From Gossypium raimondii (Eukaryota > Streptophyta > Magnoliopsida > Malvales > Malvaceae), in contig NC_068569.1 in assembly GCF_025698545.1 (NCBI RefSeq), positions 14,570,001 to 14,634,000 of the forward strand: DNA of 64,000 bases, in the 5' to 3' direction. Shown here one piece after another: positions 24,813 through 40,147 of the stretch. A program made the translations under genes and the position numbers. Position 1 is the stretch's first letter; each line of letters opens with the position of its first letter. The notes below the pieces were generated by a model. That model was not told where the DNA came from. It ran no database searches and was given only the letters and a program-made list of their open reading frames with translations.

Positions 24813-25712
24813 ATGGTAGGCGTTTTCAGGCGCTCCCTCTCTTTTCCAAACAAAACCCTTACCCGTCCACCTAAACCACAATTTTCTCACCACATCAGGT
24901 CCATCTCTCTCCCATGCAGATCACATCCCTTGATTACTCGAATCAAAGATGAAATCACCGACCTCAAAACCTGGTCCCGCAGTCCCGAGAAGCCAACCTC
25001 AGCTTGGCTTTGTGACGGTTTGCGCCGTCTAAAGGACCTTCAAGATTCCCTCCACGACATTCTTCAGCTCCCCCAGACCCAGCAGTTGTTAAGCCATAAG
25101 CGTGAATGGGTCGAGAAGCTCCTCGAAGATTTTCTCCGTTTCGTCGATGTTTACGGCATCTTCCAAACCTCTTTTCTCTCCCTCAAAGAAGAGCAACTCG
25201 CGGCGCGGGTGGCTCTAAGGAGAAAAGACGACTCCAGGATTGCCGTGTACCTGAAAGGTCGCAAGAAGATGGCTAAAGAGATAGCAAAACTCGTATCGTC
25301 TATCCGATACATTGGGCGATACTCATTTCCTGCATCGGCTTTCGTTTCCATTTTAGACACGGAGCTGACCGGTGTTATTAGCGACATTATCGAAGTGACC
25401 GTTTCAGTATCGGTGGCGCTTTTCAACGGGATTTCCATGGCCTTTACTTCAAGCAAATCGTCATGGATTAGGTTGGCGTTGACCAAGAAATCCAACAAGG
25501 TTAAGATAGAGGGAAGCATCAAAGAATTTGAAGAAATGGGTGAAGCCAACGTGTGGAGCCTGAGAAGGAAGGGAGACGAGGAAGTGAGGATGGTTTTGGA
25601 GAGAATGCAAGACTTGGAAAGGTGCATTGCTGGTATCGAAAGTGGAAGCGACAAAGCCTTTAGGAGTCTGATAAACACTAGGGTTTCGCTGCTCAATACT
25701 CTCACCATGTAG
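24813..25712 (+). CDS. DUF241 family protein (BPS1-like), single exon
   Basis: A complete 299-residue intronless frame. The family is recognised from the overall pattern: a basic N-terminus with SLPCRSHPL, then IKDEITDLKTW and LCDGLRRLKDLQDSLHDIL, the conserved VEKLLEDFLRFVDVYGIFQ (about residues 94-112), a basic RKKMAKEIAKLVSSIR segment (about 150-165), and a C-terminal helix LERMQDLERCIAGIESGSDKAF with SLLN near the end. Members are about 280-380 residues, plant-specific and mostly uncharacterised; a link to BYPASS1-type root-to-shoot signalling is known for relatives. No signal peptide; one weakly hydrophobic stretch near residues 185-215. The ATG at 24813 is the first in the transcript region and follows a plausible TATA box by 91 bases. 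Molecular function is unknown. No defects seen. Confidence 0.9.
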   Translation: MVGVFRRSLSFPNKTLTRPPKPQFSHHIRSISLPCRSHPLITRIKDEITDLKTWSRSPEKPTSAWLCDGLRRLKDLQDSLHDILQLPQTQQLLSHKREWVEKLLEDFLRFVDVYGIFQTSFLSLKEEQLAARVALRRKDDSRIAVYLKGRKKMAKEIAKLVSSIRYIGRYSFPASAFVSILDTELTGVISDIIEVTVSVSVALFNGISMAFTSSKSSWIRLALTKKSNKVKIEGSIKEFEEMGEANVWSLRRKGDEEVRMVLERMQDLERCIAGIESGSDKAFRSLINTRVSLLNTLTM

Positions 25713-28700
25713 CCGTAGGAAGGAAATTTGAAAAAGTTATTTCACGTAATTATCGTCTCACAAACAAAATAGCGACGTAATTTACCCTTTTTATTTCTGT
25801 GAACTCTCTCTCTTTATTTTTATCTATTCTTGTGTTCTTTTCCCTCGTAGAAAGAAGTGAAAAATTAGTGTCCGAAAGTGCATGCAAGTCGAGAGGTTTT
25901 CAATGGTGTATAGTCGTCATATTCTTTAACATTTTGGTCTTCAAAACATTAATTTGTTAGTATCATTTGTCAATTGGAAACAATATATACAATTTTGAGA
26001 GGCATTTAAAAAAAAAAAAAAAACCAAAGGTGTTATCTTTATAATCTGAGTTAGCTTCATTCATGGTTCTTAGATCTGCCCGACAATTGCTCTATATACC
26101 AATTTCGACGGCAGTGCAACTGTGGGGTATTTCACTTTAATTGTTTTGTTCATGGATCAGATCTAGAAAAATACGTGCCAATAAACTTGAAATAATTATT
26201 AACTGATTAAATTTTAAAGTGTAACACTTTTACATTTTCTTTGAATTTAACCTTTATTTTTTAAAATTAAATTAAATTATTAATATTTAAAAAATAGTCA
26301 ATTTGCTTTTCATTAACAAAATACTGACCAAAACATTAATTTTTAAAAATATACCGATATGTTAGACCACATGCACTTCATATTGAGATGACACTATTTA
26401 TTTTATATTACCACGTTAACAAGTAATTTAAAACTTAAAAATATTCAAAATTTTAAAACTATAAAAGTTCAAAATAACTAGCATATGTATAAAATTTAAC
26501 ATTTTAGACGTATTTCGTAAAAAAAAACACCAGTTAGACTCTTATTCAAAAAATAGATTATCAAATTAGACTTTATTTAAAAAGTTAAAGTCGAATTTAA
26601 CTTAAAAAAAGAACCAAGGAACAAAACATGTAAGCCTTAAGAGCTAAATTTAATATTATGTAAAATTTTAAAATATATAATTTTTTTAACAAATGTATTA
26701 AATATAAATCATCCTGTTGGGATGGAATAGCATTAATTCCCCATAAATTAATTTCCTTTTTATATTTAAATAAATGGCCAAAAGCATCAAAAGCTATATT
26801 AATTACCCTCTTGTGTTGCTCATTAGCTTAATAAGAAACAAAAAGCTTTTTCCGTTGCACGTTGCCGGCAGTGGAAACATATATACTACGTGACAACTAC
26901 AGCTCTTATATGCCTTAACGGCAATTAAAAGAATACAAAGAAAAGCAACCAATCGACAAGAGAAAAGCTGAATATTATGAAAATAAAATAGGTAGGGCAA
27001 GGAATTAAAGAAAACAGCACATGGTTTTGTCAGATAATGTTGAATTTGATCAGGTGGTTTTATTTCAAGGAAAACGAAAGAAAAGAGTTGTCGTGCCAAT
27101 CATTCCTTCATCGTTAGTCTTGCTGAAGAAAATGTTACATCGTAAAGGAAATTATAAGTGATGAGTAGTGCAAATAGTTGGGACTGCTTCAATTCCCTTC
27201 AACTTGCGATCAGAAATTATGGATTCTGCACCGGCAATGACAGATGATTGTTTGTGGAGAGAGGTTAGCATTCCCGGTAAAAGGGAAGCATCAAGATAGC
27301 CAAGACCTAATCGGGTGGTCCCTTTAGTTAGTTGGTCTCAATTATATATATATATATGTTGATCTCGTAGATAATGCAAGAAAATGTGAAATTATTTGAT
27401 CAAAAAAAGAAAATGTTATCTCATTCATCTATTCTATCCTTTTGAATAATTGGGAATTTTGATTTGTCTTGTGTTCTATGGCCATAATTAAATGATGTTT
27501 TAAGGGAACCCATCATTTCATGTTTTCCAGGAATAAAGTTGTAATATTTATCATTCAAGGGTTGAAAAATACAGTAATTTCCTATGAAGTCCTTTGAATT
27601 TTTCTTTTGGTTTAAAATCTTTTAATGTTCTCAAACTAAATTAAAAGTTGATTCTCATAAACTTTTCTCACATTATCCTTTGCATCCATAAGATTTAAAA
27701 TAAAGCCTTATTTAAGGTTTATTAAATCAGTAAAGGTGATATTGGTTCCGTCGATTTTTGGATTTTTAGATTTATTTTAAAAAATAAATTTTATTTAATG
27801 GTTTTCAATATCATTTGACTAAAATTTTAAGCTATTTTAAAAAATCTAAATAAAAAATTTAATTATTTTCATAATTTTAGATATAAAATGTTTATTTTAT
27901 ATCATAAAAATAAAATAAAATATATATTAAATAAAAATCAGTAATTGAATCTAGATCCTTGTTTTGATTTTTTTTTAAATGCAATTGTTAGATATTAAAG
28001 TAGAATAAAATATATTTTAAATGCAATTGAATCTAGTCCCAAGGCTAGGATCAGGGATTGGCCCTATTAGACTAGAAATAGGCAATAGTGACAAGGAAGG
28101 ACCGTAGTTGAACCTATATAAACTTCACTTGGTGATCAACGGTGGACCTTTCCCACCCAAATAAACCAAGCTTTGGGCTACATATCTATCCTTTTGCCGA
28201 GCAGGTAGGCCTCTTAACTTATTTTAAGCATCTTTTTTCAAAAGCTTTTCACTCTCACAACACCCAATTTCCTTTAATGGGATTTAAAGCCCTTTTGTGG
28301 CATAAATGATTTCTAAGTTGAATCGAAATAAAGTGAAAATAATTGAAGCGCTTTAATTCTTTTTAGACCATATAGGGTATAAAGACGGAAAATGGATTAA
28401 AAATTGGGGGTGGGGTGGAAAGGACCGCTACATAATGCACCTACCATCGTACAGAGTAGGACAGGCAGCTCCCATGCACAGTGACATTGCCCTTATTTCC
28501 ATTTTCCAAGCTTAAAAAACTTCATGGATTGGCATATTTCCACTTGAGCATTTCATTTGTTGCCATGATTACAATGTCTACTTTTGTAAATAATTTCCCA
28601 AACGAGACGAACTATGATACCAACGGGAATGGTGGCCAATGACCCCTTACAGCAGTACAAGAAATTAACATGGTGGTTCAAGTTAGGGGTGTGTTAAAAA

Positions 28701-30288
28701 GATGTCTTGTTGATTAGTTAATATTTTATTTTAAATCTTCCATTAAAGTAAACTCAAAAAACAGAAAGCATGAAAAGGCTAAAACATCTTTGTTATATAT
28801 TATGAGGGACAAAAGCACTTTCCCTTCCCCTGATTCGTGCACTTAGGTTTCGAAAATGAGTGGCACCTGCAATTGTTGCTGAGTAAATAATATTCAAAGT
28901 AGCGCAAGGATTTGGGTAGAGGTAGAAGTAGCCCTACAGCTACAGACATGTGATGGCATGCAATGACACATCAAATATATATTTTATAAGGGCACTAATA
29001 AAAGGTAGGCTTTCATAGGAATTGGGATCATGTAAAAAGCTTGGGATGAAAATGAGGGCCATGCCTTCTCCTCATCCACACATTTCCCCACCTTAAGAAC
29101 AAAAGAAAGACCAGATAATAAGACAAAGATTTTGTTGAGTTGGAATTCCTCCACACTATCCATTGGAGTTCAAAGATGTAAGTTCCATATTGATGTAAGG
29201 ATTATTGGATTAAGTCCATGGAAAGATATTGTTTGTTTTACAAGTTTGAAAACAGGCATTCCTTAGCAAAAGGTTGCTGACAATGACTTTTGCTTTATAA
29301 GATCTTGTAATTGTGCAATGTGCAGAGGTATATTCACTTTTGGTTCAACCAATGATAAAAGTAGATATAGCAAAATTGTGTTTAGTAAGTAAAGCAAAAT
29401 AAGTTTGGCAAGATTTGATGCGTAGCAATGAAAAACAAGAAAAAGTTAAGGTGACGCCAAGATTCGCCCTGCTAATTCAAACAAGTAGCATGGGTTTAGG
29501 ATTGAAGAAATTTCCCAAACATAATTAGCAAAAGGAGGAGATTTTGAGCACATGAAACAACAAAAGAATCGGTAGTAGTTGTATTAACCCAAAGATGATC
29601 AATAACAATCCAAACAATATTACCTATCACAGCCTCATAATTGCCCATAAACTTTTCATTAAAATTAAACATTATTCATCCCTGGCTTTTAGAGTAGATG
29701 AACTTAGGCCTTAGCAAGCAAGATTTTCCCCAAAATTTTGTCTAAAAATGGCACCTAACTTTGGGGTAGGAATTAAAAGAGTAAAGCTGCTATAAAAGTA
29801 GCATAGAGTGTGGAATGCCATGTTATCTTAAGAAAAACGGTATCAAATTTATCACGAAATGTCATATTATTTAAGGAAAAATGGTATCAAAATTATCGCT
29901 TGATCCATGTTTGATTTATGGTCTATGTTTGAAGTTTGCAATTGATCTTCGTAAAGTCGTTTCTAAAGTATGAACTTGCATTATTTTTTAAAAAATATAA
30001 TGTATGTCACCATTGCATCTAATATTTATTCGTTTTTAACATTAAGCCCAGAAATGCATTTTTCTTATTCCATAAAAATAAGAATATATTATATAGGCAA
30101 TTCTTTTATCTATATATAGGCAAAGTTTTAAAATATATATATACTGCTATAGTAGTAGTATATGATAAGAAGAAGAAAAGAGAAGAGAAGTGTAAAAATG
30201 CAAAAATTAAAAGGAGGAGGACCACCAGGGCAAGAATAGGAAAATATCAAAGAGACGTTATGCGTATCCCGCCACTCTTTCCCATTTG
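25713..30288. other. 4.6 kb intergenic DNA, no gene recognised
   Basis: AT-rich, with a poly-A run at about 26006-26022, an (AT)n microsatellite at 27344-27357 and short A/T runs. Open frames are short and lack family features. The more complex stretches near 27170-27300 and 28030-28220 do not extend into a frame. The region contains the promoter of the next gene at its right end. Confidence 0.5.
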
Positions 30289-30295
30289 TATAAAT
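30289..30295 (+). promoter_or_regulatory. Candidate TATA box of the DUF630/DUF632 gene
   Basis: TATAAAT in CATTTGTATAAATGCCACTCC, about 270 bases upstream of the start codon, followed by CT-rich leader-like sequence. Confidence 0.5.
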
Positions 30296-30564
30296 GCCAC
30301 TCCACTACTTACCACTCTTTACTCTATTTTGTTTTCTTCTTTCGAATTTCACCCCTTCTTTTGCTTCCTATTAAATGCGCCACAAAATTAAAGCTAATTT
30401 GGTAACGGCACCCTCACCCTCCATTAATCCTCCTTTTCAATTCTGTTTTCCAAGAGCCGTTGCCGTTACTTAAAACATAGTCTTTATTAGGGAAAATAAA
30501 ATTCAGAACCCTTCAAAATATTGCCTTAGTTGATGATTTTCAGCGTTCTTTTGCGTTTTTTTTC

Positions 30565-33500
30565 ATGGGCTGCGTAACTTCAAAACTCGACCAGCTGCCG
30601 GCGGTCACTTTGTGCGGCGACCGCTGCAATTTCCTCCAGGACGCTCTCCTGCAAAGCTACGCCTTCGCCGATGCACACGTGGCGTACATGCAGTCGCTCA
30701 CGACTCTCGGGCCCGCTCTCCACCGTTTCTTCGATCAATGTCTTAAATCTTCGTCCGGCGATGAACCAGTCGTATCTGACGAGAAACCGCCGAAGCGACG
30801 TTCGCCGCTGTCCTCGCCCGGTCATTCTTTTTCGAGTTCAAACTCAGATTCGCACATTCAATTCGATACTGATTTGGAAGACGAAGAGACGGGCGAAGAT
30901 TTTAGTAAATATATTAACGAAATCCATCTAAATTATCTTAATCAGGGGATCCTAACATCGTATCCTTTGCCTAATCATGATTACCATTCTAATACGAATC
31001 AAAGCAGAGAAATCAGTGGCTCAGGCTGGAAAACACCTCCACCTCCGGCTCCGAGGAGTGTGGCTTGGGATTACTTGAACTTTTTTGATGAAATTTACGA
31101 GAGATACGAGTTGCCTTGTTTTTCGAGCAAAGAAGTGAAGGACAAAGGAGGAGTTCATGAACATCTTGAAGCACAAGCAGTAAAGCAAGTTCATGGTGAT
31201 GAGAAATCTAGTGCAAATTTTACTAAAGAAAAAAGAGAAAATCCGAGGGGAATAGCTGTTCCAGTTAAGAACGGTGATGCAGAGAATGGGAAGAAAGCAG
31301 ATTCATCGCATATTGACAAGATTCAAAAGAAGGCTGACATAAATGAACCCAAAAATCGAAGCGGTAAACAAAGTGCTTCTGAGGTAATCAAAGAATTGCA
31401 GGTCCTATTTGAGAAAGTTTCGGAGTCCGGAAATGGAGTTTTAAATATGCTTGACACTGGAAAATTTCGCTATCATCACAAAAAATCTGTTTATCAAGGT
31501 ATAGTTTTAAACATTCCCTTAGCTGACCATAGGTTTGAAATTTCGATTACATTTTTTTATGGTTTCCGCAATTCTTTCAGGCACTACGAAGGTATTTCAT
31601 ATGATTACTACAAATTCATGGGAAACAGAGCCCTTACTGTCAGAAGGTAAGTTTAGTTCTATGGATAATGATGAGATTGTGAGTTCACAGAACCTGTCTT
31701 CTACTCTGAGGAAACTGTGTATGTGGGAAAAGAAGCTCTATGATGAAGTCAAGGTATGGTTCAAGAATCAATATGCTTTTAGATTTTACTTTACTTTTTC
31801 ACCTTTTTCTTTTAGTTCATGTTTTTGTGTCGAAGAGATGAATGACTCTGTAAATTTTGAAATACTTTATCAGAGTTTAGTTTCTTTGAAAACTTTAACC
31901 GTAGTTTTTTAGGCAGCATTAAAATGTTTTATGGCTTATATATTTCTCAAATGATTACAAGCATGGTTAGATGAGAGTGATATCTAAACCGCTCTCTTGT
32001 CATGTAATCTATGAAATTGATATGTTTTCAACCAAATCAGGTGTTATATATTTGGACAAGAACATGTCTATTGGAAAAAAACCATAGCCATATGTTTGAA
32101 TTGTTTGAGATCAACTCAGTAAGGGGATTGTGGAAATTTTAGAACTCAAGGGTACGAACATCACTTACTTTGATTTAATAGATATGGTTCCTCGAAGTAC
32201 AATGTTTCACAATGATTTAAGCAGCGCCTGTAGGATGGTCAAGAATATAAATTTAAAGCATTATCTTTTTGTCATGCAGTTCTTTTCAACCCAGTTTTGG
32301 AATTCTTCACTAAAATTTAGGCTGGATAGAAACATGATATTGCGATGTGCATGTAGGATTATTGTTCAATATATTTAAATTTTCTTGACCATGTTATGAA
32401 TTTAAAGATGGTGAGCCTTGTGTACTTATTTTTTGAAGGCTGAGGAAAAGCTGCGCATGATTCATTCAAAGAAGCGTAGCCAGATGAGGATTTTGGATCA
32501 GAGGGGTGCTGATGCTCACCGAGTTGACTCTACACAAACTTCAATTAGGGCCTTATCTACTAAAATGAGAGTTGCAGTTCAAGTTATTGACAACATAGCA
32601 ATTACTATAAATAAGGTGATGGATGAAGAGTTGTGGCCACAGATCAATGAACTAATTCACAGGTAAATTGTAGCTCTAGTGAAATTAATCTGTGTCACAT
32701 TGTGCAACTCTCAAGAACATAACAAGAAGACTTAAAGAGTACATCAGTACTCAACTTGTCAATACACTAAATTTATATAGGAAAGAGAAAATAACTAGGT
32801 TTGGATTGAGTTGAATTTACTAGGAGACTTTTGCAACTAGCCATATTTTCTCCAGTTATACTTTTAACTGATTCATTTATCATAATAATTGTATTCTAAA
32901 CTAATAAAATGATTTGAGCTCTCGGTAGTTCCTAAGTACGTGCTAGATTTAGATATTCTCTGTAGAGACTGCAGATTCTGGTTAGTATCTCAGGAATAAC
33001 CGTGCAATCAATTGTAACCAAAAGAAAATAGACTGTAGAGTTTGAAGAGAAGCCTTAGATTATCTGGAGTTTCACATGGTCCTCAGTTACTGTTGATAGT
33101 CAGGATTAGGGAATTCAATCTCTGAGGGAACTAAACTGGGATGGGTGAAAATCAAGCACATTATGGTGATTAGACGATTCTCGCTATTTCATTCATTTTC
33201 TTTTCCTTTTTCATTTCTAAAGTGACAATGATTTGCACGATTTTCTGAAGTTGGTTGATAAAATGTGGCTGATTGCAATTTACTTGTTTTTAGATTGTTT
33301 GGAATGTGGAAGGTAATGCTAGATTGCCATAGCTGTCAGTGCCAAAAGGTTATGGAAGCCAAATGTTTGGATGTCATTACGCTGAATGAAAACCTTAATG
33401 ACGCTCATCTTGAAGTGGCAATGAAACTAAAGCTTGAACTTCAAAACTTCGTTCTTAGCTTATCTAGTTGGATTGAAGCCCAGAGAGGCTATGTCAAAGC

Positions 33501-34044
33501 TTTGAATGGTTGGTTACATAGATGTCTCCTATATGAACCCGAGGACATAGCAGCAGATGGTGTTTCATCTCTCTCTTCCGGTGGATCCGGAGTACCCCCA
33601 GTGTTTGTGATTCTTAACCAGTGGTCTGAAGTCATGGATAGACTTTTGGAGAAAGAAGTAGTTGAAGCAGTGAATACGTTTTTCATTAGCATCAACCAAG
33701 TTCTGGAACAGCAGCATAATTCAACTCTGCGGCAAAGGATTATTGCTGATAAGGACATGGAAAGGAAAGTAAAACTCTTGGAAAAAGAGGAGCAAAAGAT
33801 GCAGAAAATGGTGCAAGCTCGAGTGAAAAAGATGACGGAGTGGGCAAGGGAAGAAAGTGCCGTTCTTGAACCAAGAGATACCAGTACCACGGATGGCAGT
33901 AACATTAGGGAGGCTGCTAGTTTACAGCATGGGTTAAAGCAGATTTTCATGGCAATGGAAAAGCTTGCTATCCATTTCAGGCAAGCTTATGGGGAGCTCC
34001 ACCAATGCACTGAAAAGTGCAAGGCCACTCAAGATAACCCCTAA
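30565..34044 (+). CDS. DUF630/DUF632 protein (bZIP-like, NRG2-related family), four exons
   Basis: Exons read as 30565-31498, 31581-31753, 32439-32662 and 33294-34044, all with GT-AG borders. They join in frame to 2082 bases, 693 residues. Residues 1-60 are the DUF630 domain beginning MGCVTSKLDQLPAV, with a Gly2/Cys3 acylation signal, so membrane attachment is likely. A proline-rich TPPPPAPRSVAWDYLNFFD follows. DUF632 starts at about residue 273 (VIKELQVLFEKVSESG) and includes LCMWEKKLYDEVK, AEEKLRMIHSKK, LIHRLFGMWKVMLDCH and SLSSWIEAQRGYVKALNGWL. A charged coiled coil (MERKVKLLEKEEQKMQKMVQ) lies near the C-terminus. Length fits the family (about 700-800). Relatives include Arabidopsis NRG2, a nitrate-response regulator; this member's role is not known. 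Reading through the first splice site gives a 361-residue frame that stops soon after and lacks most of DUF632. Confidence 0.9.
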
Positions 34045-35790
34045 TGTCCTTATCAATCCAATTCCATGGTTAGGTACAGGGACGGCTTCTATTTTACTTA
34101 GCTCTACAGCTTTAATTATTATTAGTTGAAAGAAGTATTCATTTCATTTGTGGTTTTGCTAGGGGGGATATTTATCCAATAAACCCCCATATGATAACAT
34201 CTCATATGTCTAATTAAGAATGGTTTGTTTGAAACCTGTTTTGCACAGTTGAGTTCTGATTGTTGGCTGATTGATTGCCTTCCCATTGCTGAAAGTCAAC
34301 AAACTGGATTGTAAAGTCATGGTCAGTAGGCATCCTCCCCTCATTTTGTCTTTGTCGTTTTGGTTAAGGTACTGAAATTTTGGGTTGAGCGTGCAAGATT
34401 TGATAGGAAAAAAAAAGGGGCATCCTTATCGTTACAAGCTTCAAGTTTATCCGTTAAATGAAAGCTGCTGAAAAAAGCTTTTAAGTGTGTATGTAGGTAT
34501 ATATTAGGGTGTTACTTCCTTGTATTCTTCTTAATTGTCTTTTGTAGTGATTTTTTACCTAATTATTTTTTCTCAGTATTTTATTGATTTGTTGATCTTT
34601 ACTGGATTTGAGGCCTCACATATAAATATTTGTTTAAATAAGCCGAAGCCTGTTCAGTATTTAGATGAGTAGATGATGGACTGTCGTGTGGTTGTTGGTA
34701 GTTGGTACAGTTAATCGGAGTCAAAATTCCACTCATAGCACCGAAAAAATTTCCATTATGTCCGGAACTCGTAAGGTTTCAACAAGTTTTCAGACCACTG
34801 AATTGAATTATATATTATATAACAATTTATTATATAAATAATTCCTCAGTTGGGTAGCCCTGGCTATAATTGGAGAGCTTTGAGAGGGAAAGGAAAAAGC
34901 TTGAGAATTGGGGGGCAGGCGTTTCGAATCCACGCACGCGGTTTGTGATTATGCATCTACTAATTGGAATCGGAAAAATCCTAATTCAAATTAAAATTAG
35001 TGTTAAATTAGTCTTCTATGGTTTTTTTTTATTCGACCTTGTTTATTTTTTTTAAACTTAAGAAATAGGCTGTGATTTTCAAATAGGCGATTTTAGTCTT
35101 TATATGTGTCTAGCTGAATTTACTTTCACATTCACTCTTTAAAAATGGCCTATTTTTTTAAATTTAAAAAAATCCTAAAAACTAAATAAAAAATCGGTAA
35201 TTTAGCATAAAATAGTTTTAAAAATATTTGGAAAGTATTTTTTTATTATAAACGTGACATAATCGAAAGTCGTGGTTAGTGAAAGTGAAAGTAGCCATTA
35301 AGTTTAAACATGGATTTTTGATGGAACAACGTAAAGGGAGATGTGGGATGATTTAGCATTGTCGATAGATTTAGGATTAAAAGAAATATATAATTAGAAT
35401 TTTAAAAAAGAGACGTTAAGGACAAAAAGACACCTCCCCACCCCTTCAAGCACGTAAAAAGGACCATTCGAATAGTAGTAGTAGAAAAAACAAAACACGG
35501 AGAGAGGGACAAAGGTGTTTTATTTTTCAGTGCAGAAAGGGGCAGTAGCAACTAAGAAAGAAAGGAAATAAGAAAGCTGCGGCAGCTTCTCTGTATTTAG
35601 ATCTCTGTTTTAACTCAGCTCACACCCTCCTTTTCCTTCATATCTCCCAAAAACCCTGAGCTTCCACTTCTTCTCTCCCCCCTCTTCATTATATTTCTTA
35701 AAGAACAAAGAAGAAGAAGGAGAAGAAGAGGAATCCTTATGGTTCTTTATTAATCGTTCGAGTCAACTCCGCTCTCACCCACCCCGAGTT
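34045..35790. other. Intergenic: DUF632 3' region and BSK1 promoter/leader
   Basis: The first 300 bases are presumably 3' UTR. The middle is AT-rich. From about 35500 the plus strand turns purine- then pyrimidine-rich (GAAGAAGAAGGAGAAGAAG at about 35711) as expected of a 5' leader before the start codon at 35791. No independent gene seen. Confidence 0.5.
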
Positions 35791-39548
<3,758 letters not shown>

Positions 39549-40147
39549 GAGTTCAAGTTTGTGGCTCTGTAATATTCTTTTGTAAGGGTGCTGAGATCAA
39601 CTATTATGGTGGTGGTTGGAACCAAACATGTGAGATTCGTGTATAGTGGAGAGTTGGAATTGTGGTTTTCGTCCAAATATGGCATGTTCTATTTATCCAC
39701 GGAGGGAGGTAGGGGAGGCAATTGTTTTTGGCACTGGAACTTTTATTAGGCACCGATATCACCTCTTCTTTTTTTCCTTTGCTGTTATCTTAATGAAATA
39801 ATTGATTTTGCTTGCTCATGAAGTCTCATTTTCATCCCATAGAAATGTTGCCTAGAAAAACAAATTAAAAACAAGCGAACTGAAGTGCAAATTAACCCTC
39901 TCAAGGGTGCAATTATTCCATTCTGATTCCTGTCAAGGGTCATTGTTATTAATATGAACCCTGTCATTGTCTGTTACTTTCATATTGTTCACTAAATTCA
40001 ATAATAGATACATTGTGTGTAACTACTGCAGCCAGCCTCATCGATTTTGTTTAATTACAGAAGAAAAAGGTATGGGATTTGAATTGATACTAGTACTAGC
40101 ACAAAAGACTCAATAGAGACTTAAGCCAAAAATGTGCAATCTTTAAT
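39549..40147. other. Short convergent intergenic region between BSK1 and the FtsH gene
   Basis: Six hundred bases separate the two stop codons, so the 3' UTRs probably meet or overlap. No gene seen. A possible poly-A signal for BSK1 is AATGAAATAA near 39791. Confidence 0.5.

Noticed and set aside
25151..25708. 185-residue frame antisense to the DUF241 gene
   Set aside because: Shadow of the real gene on the other strand.
26803..27099. 98-residue minus-strand frame with hydrophobic segment
   Set aside because: Cysteine-rich appearance is irregular, no signal peptide followed by a mature domain, and it lies in AT-rich DNA without promoter features.
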